DNA of 64,000 nt from Proteromonas lacertae (taxonomy: Eukaryota > Sar > Bigyra > Opalinata > Proteromonadidae). Location: contig NGBS01000321.1 of assembly GCA_002245135.1 (NCBI GenBank), forward strand, positions 1 to 64,000. Reading direction: 5' to 3'. The notes beneath the pieces are model-generated. The model saw only the letters and a program-made list of their open reading frames with translations, searched no databases and was not told where the DNA came from. Numbering within the stretch: position 1 is the stretch's first letter; each line of letters opens with the position of its first letter. A program made the position numbers and the translations under genes. Positions 1-15,000 of this stretch are shown in pieces.

Positions 1-3000
1 AATTAATAAATATTGATCCACTAGTTGAAGAACCATTACCTGAATTAACAACAATAGATCCACTTATACTCTCACCACTTCCACTATTTATTAATATATT
101 GCCACTAATGCTACCATCTCCAGTGGAAATTTCAATGTAACCAACATCGGTAGTAGCATCACTTGTACTAAAATGTATTGATCCACTTGTTGATTTACCA
201 TTTCCACTTAGTATATTGATTGAACCACCTATGTTACTACTTCCACTAAGTATATAAATTGAACCACCTGTTGATGTACTTTTACCACCTGTCATATTTA
301 TTGAACCATCATCACTTAATAAATAGATTGATCCACTGGTACTTTTACCATTTCCACTTTCTATATTTATACTTCCTCCTAAACTTCCACTTCCACTCAC
401 CAAAAAGATTGAACCACCACTTGTATTACCACTACCTCCTTCTAATAAGATTGAACCAACTTTATTAGAATTACCACTTAGAATTGTTATACTACCACTT
501 GTTACACCTGTTCCACTTATTATTCTTGTATTACCACCTGATTTACCACTTCCATTTTCGATAAAAATACTTCCACCACTTGTTTCACTTCCATCTATGT
601 GAATATTGATTGATCCAACTGTAGAATCAGATGATCCACTTTCGATTGTTAAAGACCCACTGGTTGAGCTACTAGATCCACTCTTTATTAAGATTGAACC
701 ACCACTTGAACCATTTCCACTATCAAACGATATTGAACCACTTACTTTTGATCCATTTCCACTCAGTATTGATATACTTCCACCTATTTCATTTCCATCT
801 TCATTCAAGATAAAAATACTTCCTGAGGTTGTTTTACCACTTCCACTAACTATTTCGATTGAACCACTTTTTAATCCACTTCCAGTAGTCAATAATATTG
901 AACCAACATTGGAACTACCATCTCCACTTTGGATTCTTATTTCACCTACAGTATTACTACTTGAACCACTTTCGATTAAGATTGAACCACTTGTACTTTT
1001 ACTACTACCACTTTCAATAGTTATTTCACCTCCATTATCACTTCCACTTCCACTTTTAAGATATAATGATCCACTCGTTGAACTTCCACTTCCACTTTCA
1101 ATATAGATTGAACCACTCACTGTATTATTTTCACTGAATATTTGGATTTCACCACTGGTAGTTTGGCCTGCTCCACTTAATATATTTATTGAACCACCTA
1201 TTCCAGATGATTCACCTCCATTTATAAATATTGAGCCACCACTAGTTGTTCCTTTTCCTCCTTTTAATAATATTGAACCACTACTATTGGATCCATTACC
1301 ACTTTTCACATATATTGAACCTCCACTGTTACTACCATTTCCATTTTTTATATTGATTGATCCACCAATTTTACTACTTCCACTTTCTATTGAAATATTG
1401 CCACCAGCTTTATCATTAGCTTCACTACTTCCACTCTTTATTAATATTGAACCAACTACAGTAGCATTACCACTTTCTATATTTATTGATCCACTTGTTA
1501 ATTTACCACTTCCACTTAGTATATTGATTGAACCACCTATGTTACCACTTCCACTAAGTATATAAATTGAACCACCTGTTGATGTACTTTTACCACCTGT
1601 CATATTTATTGAACCATCATCACTTAATAAATAGATTGATCCACTGGTACTTTTACCATTTCCACTTTCTATATTTATACTTCCTCCTAAACTTCCACTT
1701 CCACTCATCAAAAAGATTGAACCACCACTTGTATTACCACTACCTCCTTCTAATAAGATTGAACCAACTTTATTAGAATTAGCAGTCTTAATGAACACAT
1801 TACCAGATGTAGAACCATGTCCACTTAAAAATTGAATTGATCCACCTAGTAAACCTACTCCTGATTCAATGTTAACTCCTCCTCCTTCTGATCCAGTACC
1901 AGAAGATATTTGAATTGATCCTGATTGATTCGCATCTTCAGTTCTTATAAATATTGATCCACTTGTATTTCCTGTGTTACTAAATATTGTTATTGATCCT
2001 CCTTCTGCTGCTGAACCAGATTCAATAAATATTGATCCTCCTGTTGACAAACCATTTCCTGGAATTACATTGATTGATCCTGCATTATTTGATCCTTCAA
2101 CTTTTATATATACTGAACCACTTGTTGATGTTGAGTCTGCAGAAGCAATGTTTACAGAACCACTTTGACCAGTACCTTGATTACCACTGTGAATATTAAT
2201 ATATCCAGCTTTAGTCTGTCCATTTCCACCTATAAATGAAATAGATGAACCAATCTGTGATGATCCAGTGTTAATTGTTATTACTCCAGAGTTTGTTGCT
2301 CCATTTGTTTTAATATTAATTATTCCACCTTCATTACCATCTCCACTTAATAAATTAACACTACCACTTACACTACCACTTCCTGAAGCAATGACAATAG
2401 ATCCAACTGTAGTTGCAGATCCAGTATTGATAAAAATACTACCACTTGTTTTTCCTTTTTCAGTTTGAATAGATACTGAACCAGATTGTGATGCACTTCC
2501 AGTAGTTAAATGGATATCACCGCCCAAGTTATATCCACTACCAGCTAAGATAAAAACACTTCCTGCAGATTCTGTAGATGTACCGACTTTCATTAATATA
2601 TCACCTGTATAATCACTACCTTCAGTATGAATAGATACATCACCAGAAGCACTAATTGTATCGTTAGTTGTTAAAATAATAGCACCTCCATAATCTTTTC
2701 CTGTTCCAGATCTAATATAGATTGAACCACCAGTATCTCCTGATGATGAACCACCTATTGCATTAATGTTTCCAGCTTTACCAGCACTTTCAGTTTGAAT
2801 TAATATAGATGCTGAAATACCTTTATTTTCATCTTTGGGACTTTTACCAAGGATTAAAACAGATCCACCAATATTGGAACTATCACCTGCATTTACATAT
2901 ACATTACCTCCTTGTTGATTAACTAAACTTGAATTACCAGCTGTAAATCTAATATCACCAGTCAATTGTTCATCACCAGTTTCGATATATATTTCACCTG

Positions 3001-6000
3001 ATCTTCCTTCTTCAAAAGATGCTCCTGTAGAGAATGTTATATTTCCACCAAGATCAAAACCATCACCAGAAGTAACATTCAAATCACCTCCTTTTGATGT
3101 TAATTTTGTACCTGATTCAATAAGAATATCACCTCCACTTTTACCTGTTGAAGTTCCTGGTTTAATTAATATTGAACCAGCAGAACCATCATCACCAGTT
3201 GCAATAGATAAAGAGCCACCTTCACCATTAACAGATTCAGACACACTAGTAGTAATACTAACATCACCACCTTTATTAAATCCATCTCCTGACTGTAATG
3301 ACACAATTCCACCAATATCTTCTCCTTTACCTCCTCTTACTAATATATCACCAGCTAAATTTCCATTACCTGGAGAGATTAAGATTTGTCCTGCTGTTGA
3401 AATTGAATTTCCAGTAATAAATGATATACTACCTGATTTACTTAATTCAGAATTACCAGTTGCCATTTTAATATCTCCTGATATTGATGTTGATGAATAA
3501 CCAGTTGTTGTTGATATTGATCCACTAGTTGTTGTACCAGATCCTCTTACTTCTAAAACACATGGAGTACTTCCAGTTGACAAACCTGATAATACATAAA
3601 CATCACTAGCAGTTTCACCTTTACCACCTTTAATTTCAATATCAGCAACAGTACCAGTAGAATTACCAGTTAATATTTCAATATTACCACTATTCTTAAC
3701 TGCAGATCCTGATATGAATGCTATTGAACCAGTTTTACCAGTTTCTTCATTGTTGTTAGTTGTTATACTAATTGATCCTGTAACATTATTTGCTATACCT
3801 GATATAAACTCAATCATTTCCTCCTAATGAATTACTTCCACTACTAGATCCTGATTCAATATTCACTGTACCTCCTTGTTTTAAATAACTACTACCAGCT
3901 TTAAACTTAACAGATCCACCATCATTTTGATTTGATGAACTTGCATTTACAACAATATAACCTCCTTCATAATTCAATGATCTTCCACCTTCTAATGAAA
4001 TTGATCCTGCAGCTGCTTGTGAATCACCAGTTTGGAACAATATAGATCCGGATGAACTACTTAAAGCATTACTTGTTTCAAATGTTATATTTCCTGCTCT
4101 ACCATCACTTTGATCAGTTCTAATGATAATTCTACCACTATCTCTTCCACTTCCTGATGTAACATTAACTACACCTCCCACAGAGACTTTACTATCACCT
4201 GCAGTAATAAATATAGATCCTGCTACATCGGTTGATTTTCCTGGATTTATATGAATTGATCCACCTAGTATCTGACTTGAACCAGCTTTGAATGTGATTG
4301 TTCCACTTGATTGACCATATAAGGTATTTCCTTCAGTATTTATAACAATACCACCAGAACTAGATGATGATGCACTTCTAATATAAATATTTCCACTTGA
4401 AAAACCACCACCTGATACAATATTAATATTTCCTCCATTACCTGATGTATCACTATTACCAGTTACTAAATTAATTGAACCAGTCTTTGAATCTGCATTT
4501 ATGACTATTCTTATATCACCACCTTTATTAGATTTTGATTTACCTGTCTTAATTGCAATTGAACCAGATTCTATTGATGAACTTCCTGTCTTGAAATTAA
4601 TACTTCCACTTGTTGTATTGGATGGAGTACTTGCATATATTGATCCTGATTCTCCTGACACAAATCTTACATCTCCAGCTTTATTATTTGATTCACCACT
4701 TTGTATTTTTATATTACCAGATTCTAATCCATTACCTGTCTTTAATTCTACACTTCCTGTTTCTCCATTGTCTGTTGTTTTTCCTGAAGTTAATGATATA
4801 ATACCAGAATTAGCAGCATCACCAGTCTTAATATTGAAATTACCACTTTCTTTACCAATACCACTTTCTAATGTAACATTTCCTGATACTTTTCCATATC
4901 CACTCTTTACATTTATATCTCCACCTTTTTCATTTAAGGATGAACCAGTTTCAACAGTTATATTACCAGCTGCAACAGGTGAAGATCCTGATTCAATATT
5001 AATTGATCCTCCATCTAATCTACCATTACCACCAGTGAAAGTTATAGATCCACTATTCAAGGATGAATCTGTTACAATTTCAATATCTCCAGAACTAGCT
5101 GAATCTTCTGATTTTATCATTATTGCACCAGATGAACTTACTCCTTGACCTGATCTGAATACAATACTTCCTGATGTTTTTGATTGGCTTGTTTCAATGT
5201 TAATATCACCAGATTCTCTATTAGATGATCCACTTTCTAATACTACCTTTCCACCTTCTGTCTGCATATTATTACTAGCTGATACTAATATATCACCTCC
5301 TTTATTACTTGATGATCCTTTAAAAACTATATTTCCTACTTCATTCTGTGAATCTCCTGTATTTATTCTTATACTTCCAGATATTTTCTCACTGTTACTG
5401 GAAGATAATTTAATAGAACCACTATTCTGTTCACCTTTTGCAGTATTAACTACTATTGATCCACCACCTGTTTTACCTTTACCAGCTTCAAAACTGATTA
5501 TACTACCATCTCCAGAAGTTGATCTTCCACCTGCAATCTTTATACTTGTTCCATCCAAATATGATGATTTACTTCTTAATATAATTGATCCAGATTTTGA
5601 AAGAGCTGAAGATCCAGTTTCTACAATTAATGATTTAACTCCAGCATTGATATTAATATCACCAGATTTAGATAAATCTGAAAGATCAGTTTCAAATTTA
5701 ATATTACCACTTGAAGCAGCGCCTTCACCTGATTTGAATGTAATACTTCCACCATAGTTATTCCTTGAATAACCACTACGTAGAATAATATTTCCACCTT
5801 TTACACCAGATCCAGCTTCAAACATTATTTGACCTGAATTATCATTCTTACTACTACCAGTTGTCATTTCAATATCTCCTGATTTCTGTACAGATTTACC
5901 TGTATTTACAAATATTGTACTATTTCTTCCTTTTGTTGTATATGAGATTGATCCACTTACTTTTGAATCAGCAGTAATCATATTCACATCACCACTACTT

Positions 6001-9000
6001 CTACTTTCAGATTCACCTGATTTTATATAAATGGATGATGCTATACCTCCAGAACCAGTTTCAAATCTAATAGTGCCAGAAACATCAGAAGAAGAATCAC
6101 CACTCTTAAACTCAAAATTACCTGACTTTGTATTACCTACACTATTTCCAGTAATCATTGATATATTACCAGAAACTACTGATGATGGAGTAATGAATGA
6201 AATTTCACCACTTTTATCAATACCACTTCCACTTTTAATATAAATATCACCTCCATTATCTTTCGATGATGAACCTGATTTTACTTCTATTACTCCACCA
6301 CCTGACACTCCTGAACCAGAATTAAATGTAATCTTTCCTGATGTTTTACTATCTCCTGCTTTCATTCTTATATCACCACTCTGTGAATAATGTTCATTTG
6401 TCTTAATTTCAATATTTGATTCCATTGATTTGAATGAAATATCACCTCCTTTTATTACACCTGCTCCTGATTCAATGTTAATGTTTGATCCTTCTAAATT
6501 GATATTTCCTGATGAACTGTTTGATGACGTTAAGAATGATATTGCACCAGATTTAATACTTGAATCACCTGATTCTATTAATACTGAACCAGATAATGCA
6601 GTTCCATTTCCTGTGGATAAATCAATCATACCTGACTTTCCTTTATTACTATATGATTTCACATCAATATTACCACTTGATCTTCCTCCTTTTCCTGATT
6701 CAATATTAACAGATCCTAAGAATCCTGATCCACCAGTAATCTTGATAGAAGCTCCATAATAATTCTTTCTATTTAACACATTTTTACCTGCTCGAATGTA
6801 TATATCACCAGATTTTCTCCATGCTTTACCTACTTCTATTACAATAGATCCTGCTTTATTAGAATTGGATGTTTCCAGTCTAATTGAACCTGATGCTTCA
6901 TTTCCATTACCTGTTTTAATACTAACAGATCCACTATCCACTGATGAAACTCCTGTAACTAATTGAATATCACCACTACCAGATACACCACTTCCTGTCT
7001 TAATTGATATATAACCAGATGTGCCTTTAGATTGTGATGTTATATAAGACATATTACCACTCGTTGAAACACCTCTTCTTGTTATTATTCTTAAATCACT
7101 TGATTCTTCATTTGATTTTCCTGTTTCGAAGTTGATATTTCCACCTTGAGCAGATTCACTATTCAACGAGCTTCCAGCATTTATTTCAATATCTCCTCCA
7201 CTTCCAAATATATTACTTGATCCAGCTTTAAGAACAATAGATCCACCAATAGATCCATTTTCCACTTTGAATTTGATATCACCATCTTTTGCATTGGATG
7301 ATCCACTTCTTAGCTTTAGACTACCAGCTTTTCCACTTATAAATGAAATTGTGCCACTTGGTATTGAAGATGATGAGTAACTATTTGATGATTTTATATT
7401 CAACATATAATTTGATTGCAATTCAATACTTCCACTTATTTCACCACTTTCTGAACCAATCTTTATACTTCCAGAAACAATACCTGAATTAGTCTTGAAT
7501 CTTAGATCACCAGTCTTTGATTTAGCTTCTGTCATAATATGAAGATATCTACTGTCTTTTATTGATACTGAACCAGTATTTCCATTTTCGCTATTACCAG
7601 CTTCAATATTCAAAGTGGATGAAGCATCGACTGTTATTACACCTGAATCACTTGATTTACCAGTTTCAATTATTACATCTCCTCCAACTTTACCAGAACC
7701 TGTTTTTACATGAATTGCTCCATATTTATTGAATGAATTTGTGTTAATATCTATACCACCTGACATTCTCTTACCTTCACCTGTCATAAAGTATATATCA
7801 GCTGAGTTTCTAGAAGAATCTTCCAGTTTCAATCATAATCTTTCCTGATTTCAAACTCTTTGATGATTCTATTTCAATGTTTCCTGAAGATTTTGATGCA
7901 CTTCTTCCTGTTTCAATTTCAATATTACCAGCATCTTTCTTATTACTTGAACCTGATTTAAATATCACAGATCCAGCTACTCCATCATTTACATTCATTG
8001 CATTAATAATTATACTGCCAGCATTATTCTTATTTGTAATATCTATTGTTGAACCAGCTTTAAATCTAACATCTGAACTTGAAATAATATCAATAGATCC
8101 TGATGATTTTCCAGCTCCTGTTTCAATTAGTATTTCTCCTGTTTCTGATGAAGTTGTTGTTTGAATATCTATTGAACCAGATACTAATTCTCCATCTTCT
8201 GTTTTTATCTTAATTTCACCACTTTCATCATCAGAATTTCCTGTTTCGAATGAGACTTTTCCAGATGATTTTTTCTCTGATTTTCCTGATTTTATATTTA
8301 TAGGAGAACCTGCAATACCGCTTCCTCCTAATAATTCAATATCTCCACCATTATATGTGTTTATTGCTATAGATCCACCATTATTACTATCAACAGAAAA
8401 TCCAGTTGAAATATTCACAGATCCACCTATTGTACCATTACCACTCACCATATTTATATCACCTCCTTTAGATGATGAATCTCCTGCAATTATATTCAAA
8501 CTTCCACTTTCTACTTCAAATGATATACTTCCTGATTTTGAACCATTTCCAGTTTGAATATTTATATTTCCACTTGATAATTCACCAATACCAGTCATAA
8601 ATGATATTCCTCCTGTTTTGTCTGATTCATCATTAGTTGTTATTATTTTTATTGATCCAGATTCTACACTTGATTCATTACTCTTTAGATTTATTGAACC
8701 TCCTTCAATTTTACCTTCACCTCCTTTCATTACTATTTCACTTCCTATTCTGTTATTAGATTCACCTGGTTTTAATGTAATATTTCCAGATATAAAATTG
8801 ATTGAACCACCATCAGCAAAACTACTACTACCTATTTCCATGTTTATATCTCCTGATTTACTATTACTTTCACCAGTTTCAATTGATAATTCACCATTTG
8901 TACTTTCAAATACTATTGATCCTGATTGAATATCACTCTTTCCTGATTTTATATATACATCTCCTCCTTCAGATGAACCTTCTCCTGATGATAATTTAAT

Positions 9001-12000
9001 ACTTCCACCAGTTTTACCTTCTTCTGTCTTAAATAATATATCACCAGCTTTTCCATTCATATTCAAACCAGATGTAATGGTTGTATTACTATCATCTAAA
9101 TTGTTATCTAAATGAAGTGTAATTTCGCCAGCTAATGTTCCATTTCCAGTTACAAATTCAATATCTCCAGTTGATCTAGCATTATCACCTGTATGTAACA
9201 ATATTTCACCTGATTTTGAAGTACCATTTCCTGTTTCAATATCTATTGATCCACTTACAGCTGTTCCTGTTGTACTGATCTTTACATCACCACCTCTACC
9301 AGAGCCTTGTGCTGAATTAATCTCAATATTACCTGGTAAAGATTTATTACCTCCTGCTATTAATGTTATACTTTCATCGATTTTGATTGAAGCACCTTTA
9401 ATACCATTTGATTCTCCTACATTTATTTCTATACTTCCTGATTTTCCATTGTAGGATATTGATCCAGTTTCAAAATCAATACCTCCAGATTCTCCTCCAT
9501 TTGTTTTGGCTGTTTCTAGCTTGATTGATCCAGAAACTTCCTTTTCACTATTTCCTGTTTTTAATGAAATTGAGCCAGATGTTTTGGGTGATGAAGTGTT
9601 GTTATATCTATATCACCAGTCTTACCATCAGGACTTGCACCAGACTCGAATGAAATATCACCTCCTTCACCATTCTCTGAATTACCACCATTTATCACTA
9701 TGTTTGATGTTACTTTTTCACCATTTCCTCCTTGAATTGTTATATTACCAGCACTAGTAGAACTAGCTGTTTCAAATAATATAGAACCTGTATTAGCACC
9801 ATCTCCTATCTTTAAATTCAAATCACCACTTCCATCTTTATCACTATTACCAGTATTAATCTTAATACTTCCAGATATAATACCTGATCCAGATTCTAAT
9901 TTTATTGAACCAGCTTCTTTATCACTTCCATGACCAGCTTTAAATGTTAAATTTCCTGATCTCATTGCTGATCCTGTTGTTACTGTTAAGTTACCAGATG
10001 AGGATTGATTACTACTTCCAGTTACAAACTTTATTGTTCCAGCTTTTTTATCAGATGATCCTGTTTCTATTTGAATAAAACCACTTTCTTGGTTGTTTGA
10101 TGTACTTATATCAATAGATCCACTGTTTATACCAGATCCAGCTTTCAAATTAACATCACCACTTGAAATAACACCATAACCAGAAGATAATGTAACATTA
10201 CCTCCATCTTCCTTTTCTTTGTCAAACACATTAATATTTACACTTCCAGATATCTTATTGGATGATCCAGTTTTGATATTAATATCACCAGATGTAATGG
10301 AATTGTCAGTTGTATTACCTCCAGTCATTATTGTTATATTACCAACTTCTTTTGATGCTGTTGTTTCAACATAGATTGATCCTGTTACTTTACCAGAACC
10401 AGTTTCAATATAAATATCTCCTCCATCATTTTGTTCTGATGATCCTGAACTAATTATTAAACTTCCTGATATTTGATTTGAATTACCTGTTCCTAGTTTG
10501 ATTGATCCTGATTCACTCTTTGCATTACCAGTAGACATTTTAGCATTTCCACTATTCTTTAATGCTTCTCCAGTTGCCATTAATATTAAACCAGATTCTT
10601 TCAATGAATCAGCACTTTGAATTGATATTTTACCACTTGTATAGTCATCAGAAACACCAGAATTTACTTTAATATCACCTCCATTATAATCTCCATCAGA
10701 TTTTCCACCAATAAATTCAACATTACCAGCTACTTGATTAGATTCACCTGGTTGAATGATTATATTTCCACTTATCTTACTAATTGATTCTCCTGTTGTT
10801 AATAATATATCACCAGATGAAACTACTCCCTCTCCAGTCATCATTTTAATATTACCACTTGATTTTGCACTTGATTCAGTAGATATTGTTATATTACCAC
10901 TACTCTTTACTGTATTAGATGTAATATTATATCTTCGAGTCAATGCTTGAATACCAGCTAAAATATCCATTGCCATCTTCACTTTATTAACTTCAAGGAA
11001 ATCAACCATTGAGAAATTCTTTTCAGGTATTCTGTATAATTCTTCTTTGACAATATATTCTGGGAATACTTCTTCTACTTCATTGGCAATAAAACCTCTA
11101 ACAGGTCTATCTTTACTATAACCATATTCTTCAGGCATCATTTCACGAACTTCTTTCCATTCTTCGGTGTAAGTATATGACTTAACTTTCAATTGTTGTA
11201 ATCTGAATAAAATATCTTCAACATCTATTCTTTCAATATTTTCTTTTACTCTTCTATCAGATGGATAAATATCTTCAACAAATTGATGTGGAACATGTGA
11301 GAATATCTTATGAGATTGAATTCTAAATACTGCTTTAGATGAACCTTGTAACCTTGATCTCAAATGTCGAATTAAGAATTCTCCATTTTTATCAGTAAAT
11401 TGGATTATATTATCACCTCTTGCTACAGTTTCAAAGTTATTCTTTGGTGGTGTATATATCTTAATTCCATTTTCATCAATTATTAAACGTGGATTAGCTG
11501 AATCGGATATTTCGAATAACGGAGTGGTTATTTCAATATTACCTCCACTAACTGTACCATTTCCACTTACAAATAGTATATTTCCACCATTTGTATTACC
11601 TTTTCCACCTTTCAATTCTATATCACCTCCTTTTCCACTTTCACTATCTCCTCCTTTAAATTCAATATTACCAGCTTGTTTAGCATCTCCACTCTTTATT
11701 GAATAAGTTGATGATTTTTCATATCCATTTCTCATTTTCAAATGAATTTCACCACTTTGTTTCTTACCAGAACCACTCTCAATTTCTATATTACCAGAAT
11801 AATTACCTGATAAAGTTGAAATAGTCAAATTACCACCTGCAAACTTACCATCACCAGCATTCATATTAATTACACTACCATTTCCTCTAGCTGAATAACC
11901 TCCTTCAATTGATATAGCACCAGATCCATTAATAGCATGACCTGATTGTAATACAATTCTGCTAGTCTGACTATAACCACTACCTTTACCAATATTAAAC

Positions 12001-15000
12001 TTAACTGAACCTGAATCACTTACTTCAGTTGATTCAGTTCTTAATGAAATATCTCCACTTGTTGCATTAACTGTATTTCCAGTTACCATATTCACATTAC
12101 CACTACTGCTTCTATGACCTTTACCACTTCGTAATTCTATTTTACCACCTTCAACATCTTCTAGATTATTACCATTAACATCAACATCACCAGCTGATAC
12201 TTCGATATCTCCACCTTTATATAAACCATCTCCACTAGTTAATTCCATTTTACCAGCTTGACCATTTACAGAATCTCCTGTTTGCATTGATATATCACCT
12301 GATTTTTGTTCACTTTCGCCTGTTTTAATGTCAATTTTACCACTTCCATTTATACCAGAATTTGATGATATATCAATTGAACCAGATGTTTTTCCTTCAC
12401 CACTCTTTAATTTCAATTTTCCTCCATTATTCAAATCTGAACTTCCTGAAGCTAATTCTATTGAATTATCACCACTTTCAGAAAATCCTGTTTTAAATGT
12501 AATATTTCCTGATTTGTCAGTAGAATTACCAGTCTTAATATTAATATATCCAGATTCTAATTGTGATTTGGATGTTTTTAATTCAATTGATCCTGTATTG
12601 TTTGAATTAGCAGTTTTTACTAATAAATTTCCTTTTTGTCCAGATATAAAATCTACATTTCCTCCTTTACCATTATCAGAAGAACCAGCTGTCATTCTTA
12701 TTACACCACCATCAGTCAAATTGGATAAACCAGCAGTTAATGAGATAGATCCAGCTGTATATTCACTATTACCAGTCTTAATATTAACATTTGATGAATA
12801 ATTACCATTTCCTGTTTGAATATCTATTGAGCCAGATAGTTTAGCAGAATTTGTTCCTAATTTTATATCACCACTTATATCAGATATTCCACTTTTTAAT
12901 GACACTGATCCTGACTCATCACCTTTACCAGATAACAATTCTAAATCACCACTCTTTTCTTCGGCAATTCCAGTTTTAATAGTCTGCTTTCCTGATATAA
13001 ATGATGATTGAGTTTTAACTGATATTATACCTGATGTAGTATTACTGTTGCCAGTTGTTATATTGATTGATCCAGAGATAAATGAATCTTTTGTATCAAT
13101 CGAGATTGAACCACTTTTACCAGTTATACTTGATCCACTTACCATTCGAATTGATCCACTTGAATTAGATGTTTCAGACGAGGTTTCAATTATTAAATCT
13201 CCACCTTCACTCTTGGATTTACCTCCATGAATTCCTATATTACCACCTACACCTTTATCATTATCACCTCCTTTAAACATAACAGATCCACCAGATTTTG
13301 AAGATTCGGTTGAACCAGCTTTTATATTGATTGAACTACCATTCAATTTCCCAGATCCACCTATTAATTCGATATTGCCTACATTAGAATGACTCGAATT
13401 TCCTGTCTCAATCAAAATCATTCCATTATTCTCGATACTGTTTTCTATAGAAATTTCAATTGATCCACTTTGATTAAATCCACTACTACTCATTATTATA
13501 TTTCCTCCTTTCATCTCACTCGCACCACTAGATAATTCGATATTTCCATAACTTCCTGATTTTATACTGATATTTCCACCATCTAACTTACTTGAATTAG
13601 ATATTAATATTGAACCACCTACGATTGTGCCATTTGAACTTGTCACATTTCCACCTTTCAAAGAGATTGAACCACTTGAGTCTTTACTGTTTATTGTGTT
13701 GATTTCAATTGAACCACTCACTGACACTTCATTGGTACTATTTCCTGTCTTGATTTCTATCTTACCACTGGAATCTTTATTACTTGAACCACTTTCGATT
13801 ATGATTTTACCATTATTCTTTCCTTTACCACTTTCAATATAGATATCACCTCCTTCAGATGTCTTTGATCCACTTCCACTCAACATTTCAATTGAACCAC
13901 CTACTGAACCACTTGATTCACCACTGTGAATCATTATAGAAGAGGAATTATATAAACTAGAACCTCCAATTATATCGATTGGACCACTTTCTTTACCATT
14001 GTTACTAGACATTTCAATTGAACCACTGTCTTTTTCACTTGCACCACTCTTCAACAAGATTGAACCACTTTCACTGTTGTTACTTTTACCACTGGAAATT
14101 TCTATAGATCCACTTAATACTTTACTTTCACCACTTATCATCTCAATTGAACCACTTGATTTTTTACTAGATCCACTTTCGAATGATAAAGATCCACTAT
14201 TATTCACACTTTCACCGCTAGACATTTCTATTGATCCACCTACACCATTCAGATTTTCATCAACTTTTATTAAGATTGAACCACTTTCATCTTTACCTTT
14301 TCCACTCTCGATTAAGATTGAACCACTTAGTTCATTTCCATCATTACTCATAATCTTTATTGATCCATATTCTTTTCCACTTCCACTCTTCAAGGTTAAA
14401 TCACCTCCAGAAATTCCTCCACTTCCACTTATACTAATAATAGAACCACCAATCTTATCACTTTCACCAGCTTTCAAAACTATTGAACCACTAGAAATTT
14501 TACTTGAACCACTCAATAAGATTACATTTCCAGAAGTAGATTGACTATTTAGTTTATCACCATTTCCACTGGATAAGCGGATTTTACCACTTTCAGATTC
14601 GGCATTTGAACTTCGTAATTCTATTGAACCACTTTCTATTTCACTTGACCCACTCTTGATCGAGATTTTACCTCCTTCACCATCTTCAAACATACTATCA
14701 CCACTCTTTAAGTGGATTGATCCACCTAATTCAGATCCAGAACCTATCTCGAACTTTATTGAACCACTTGATTTTTCACTTGAACCACTCTTTAAACTTA
14801 TATCTCCTGATGAACCACGACTGTTACTACTTTCGATTATTATTGATCCACTGGATTTACCTTCACCACTTTCGATCTTTATTGAACCACCAAGTTCTAA
14901 ACTATCTCCACTTTCAAGCTTGATTGAACCACTTAAACCATTTCGACTTTTACCTCCAATTATTTCAATAGAACCACCATCTTCTTTTATACTCGAGCCA

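Noticed and set aside
3810-9610. Programmed +1 frameshifting as in Euplotes
   Set aside because: The three sites shift in different directions and share no AAA-stop or other slippery motif; the repeat pattern places the shifts before the stops.
10930-11500. The S74 domain as evidence of an integrated phage or virus
   Set aside because: The gene has host-type introns, signal peptide and PSI modules, no capsid or polymerase genes lie nearby, and S74 domains are known in eukaryotes such as MYRF.
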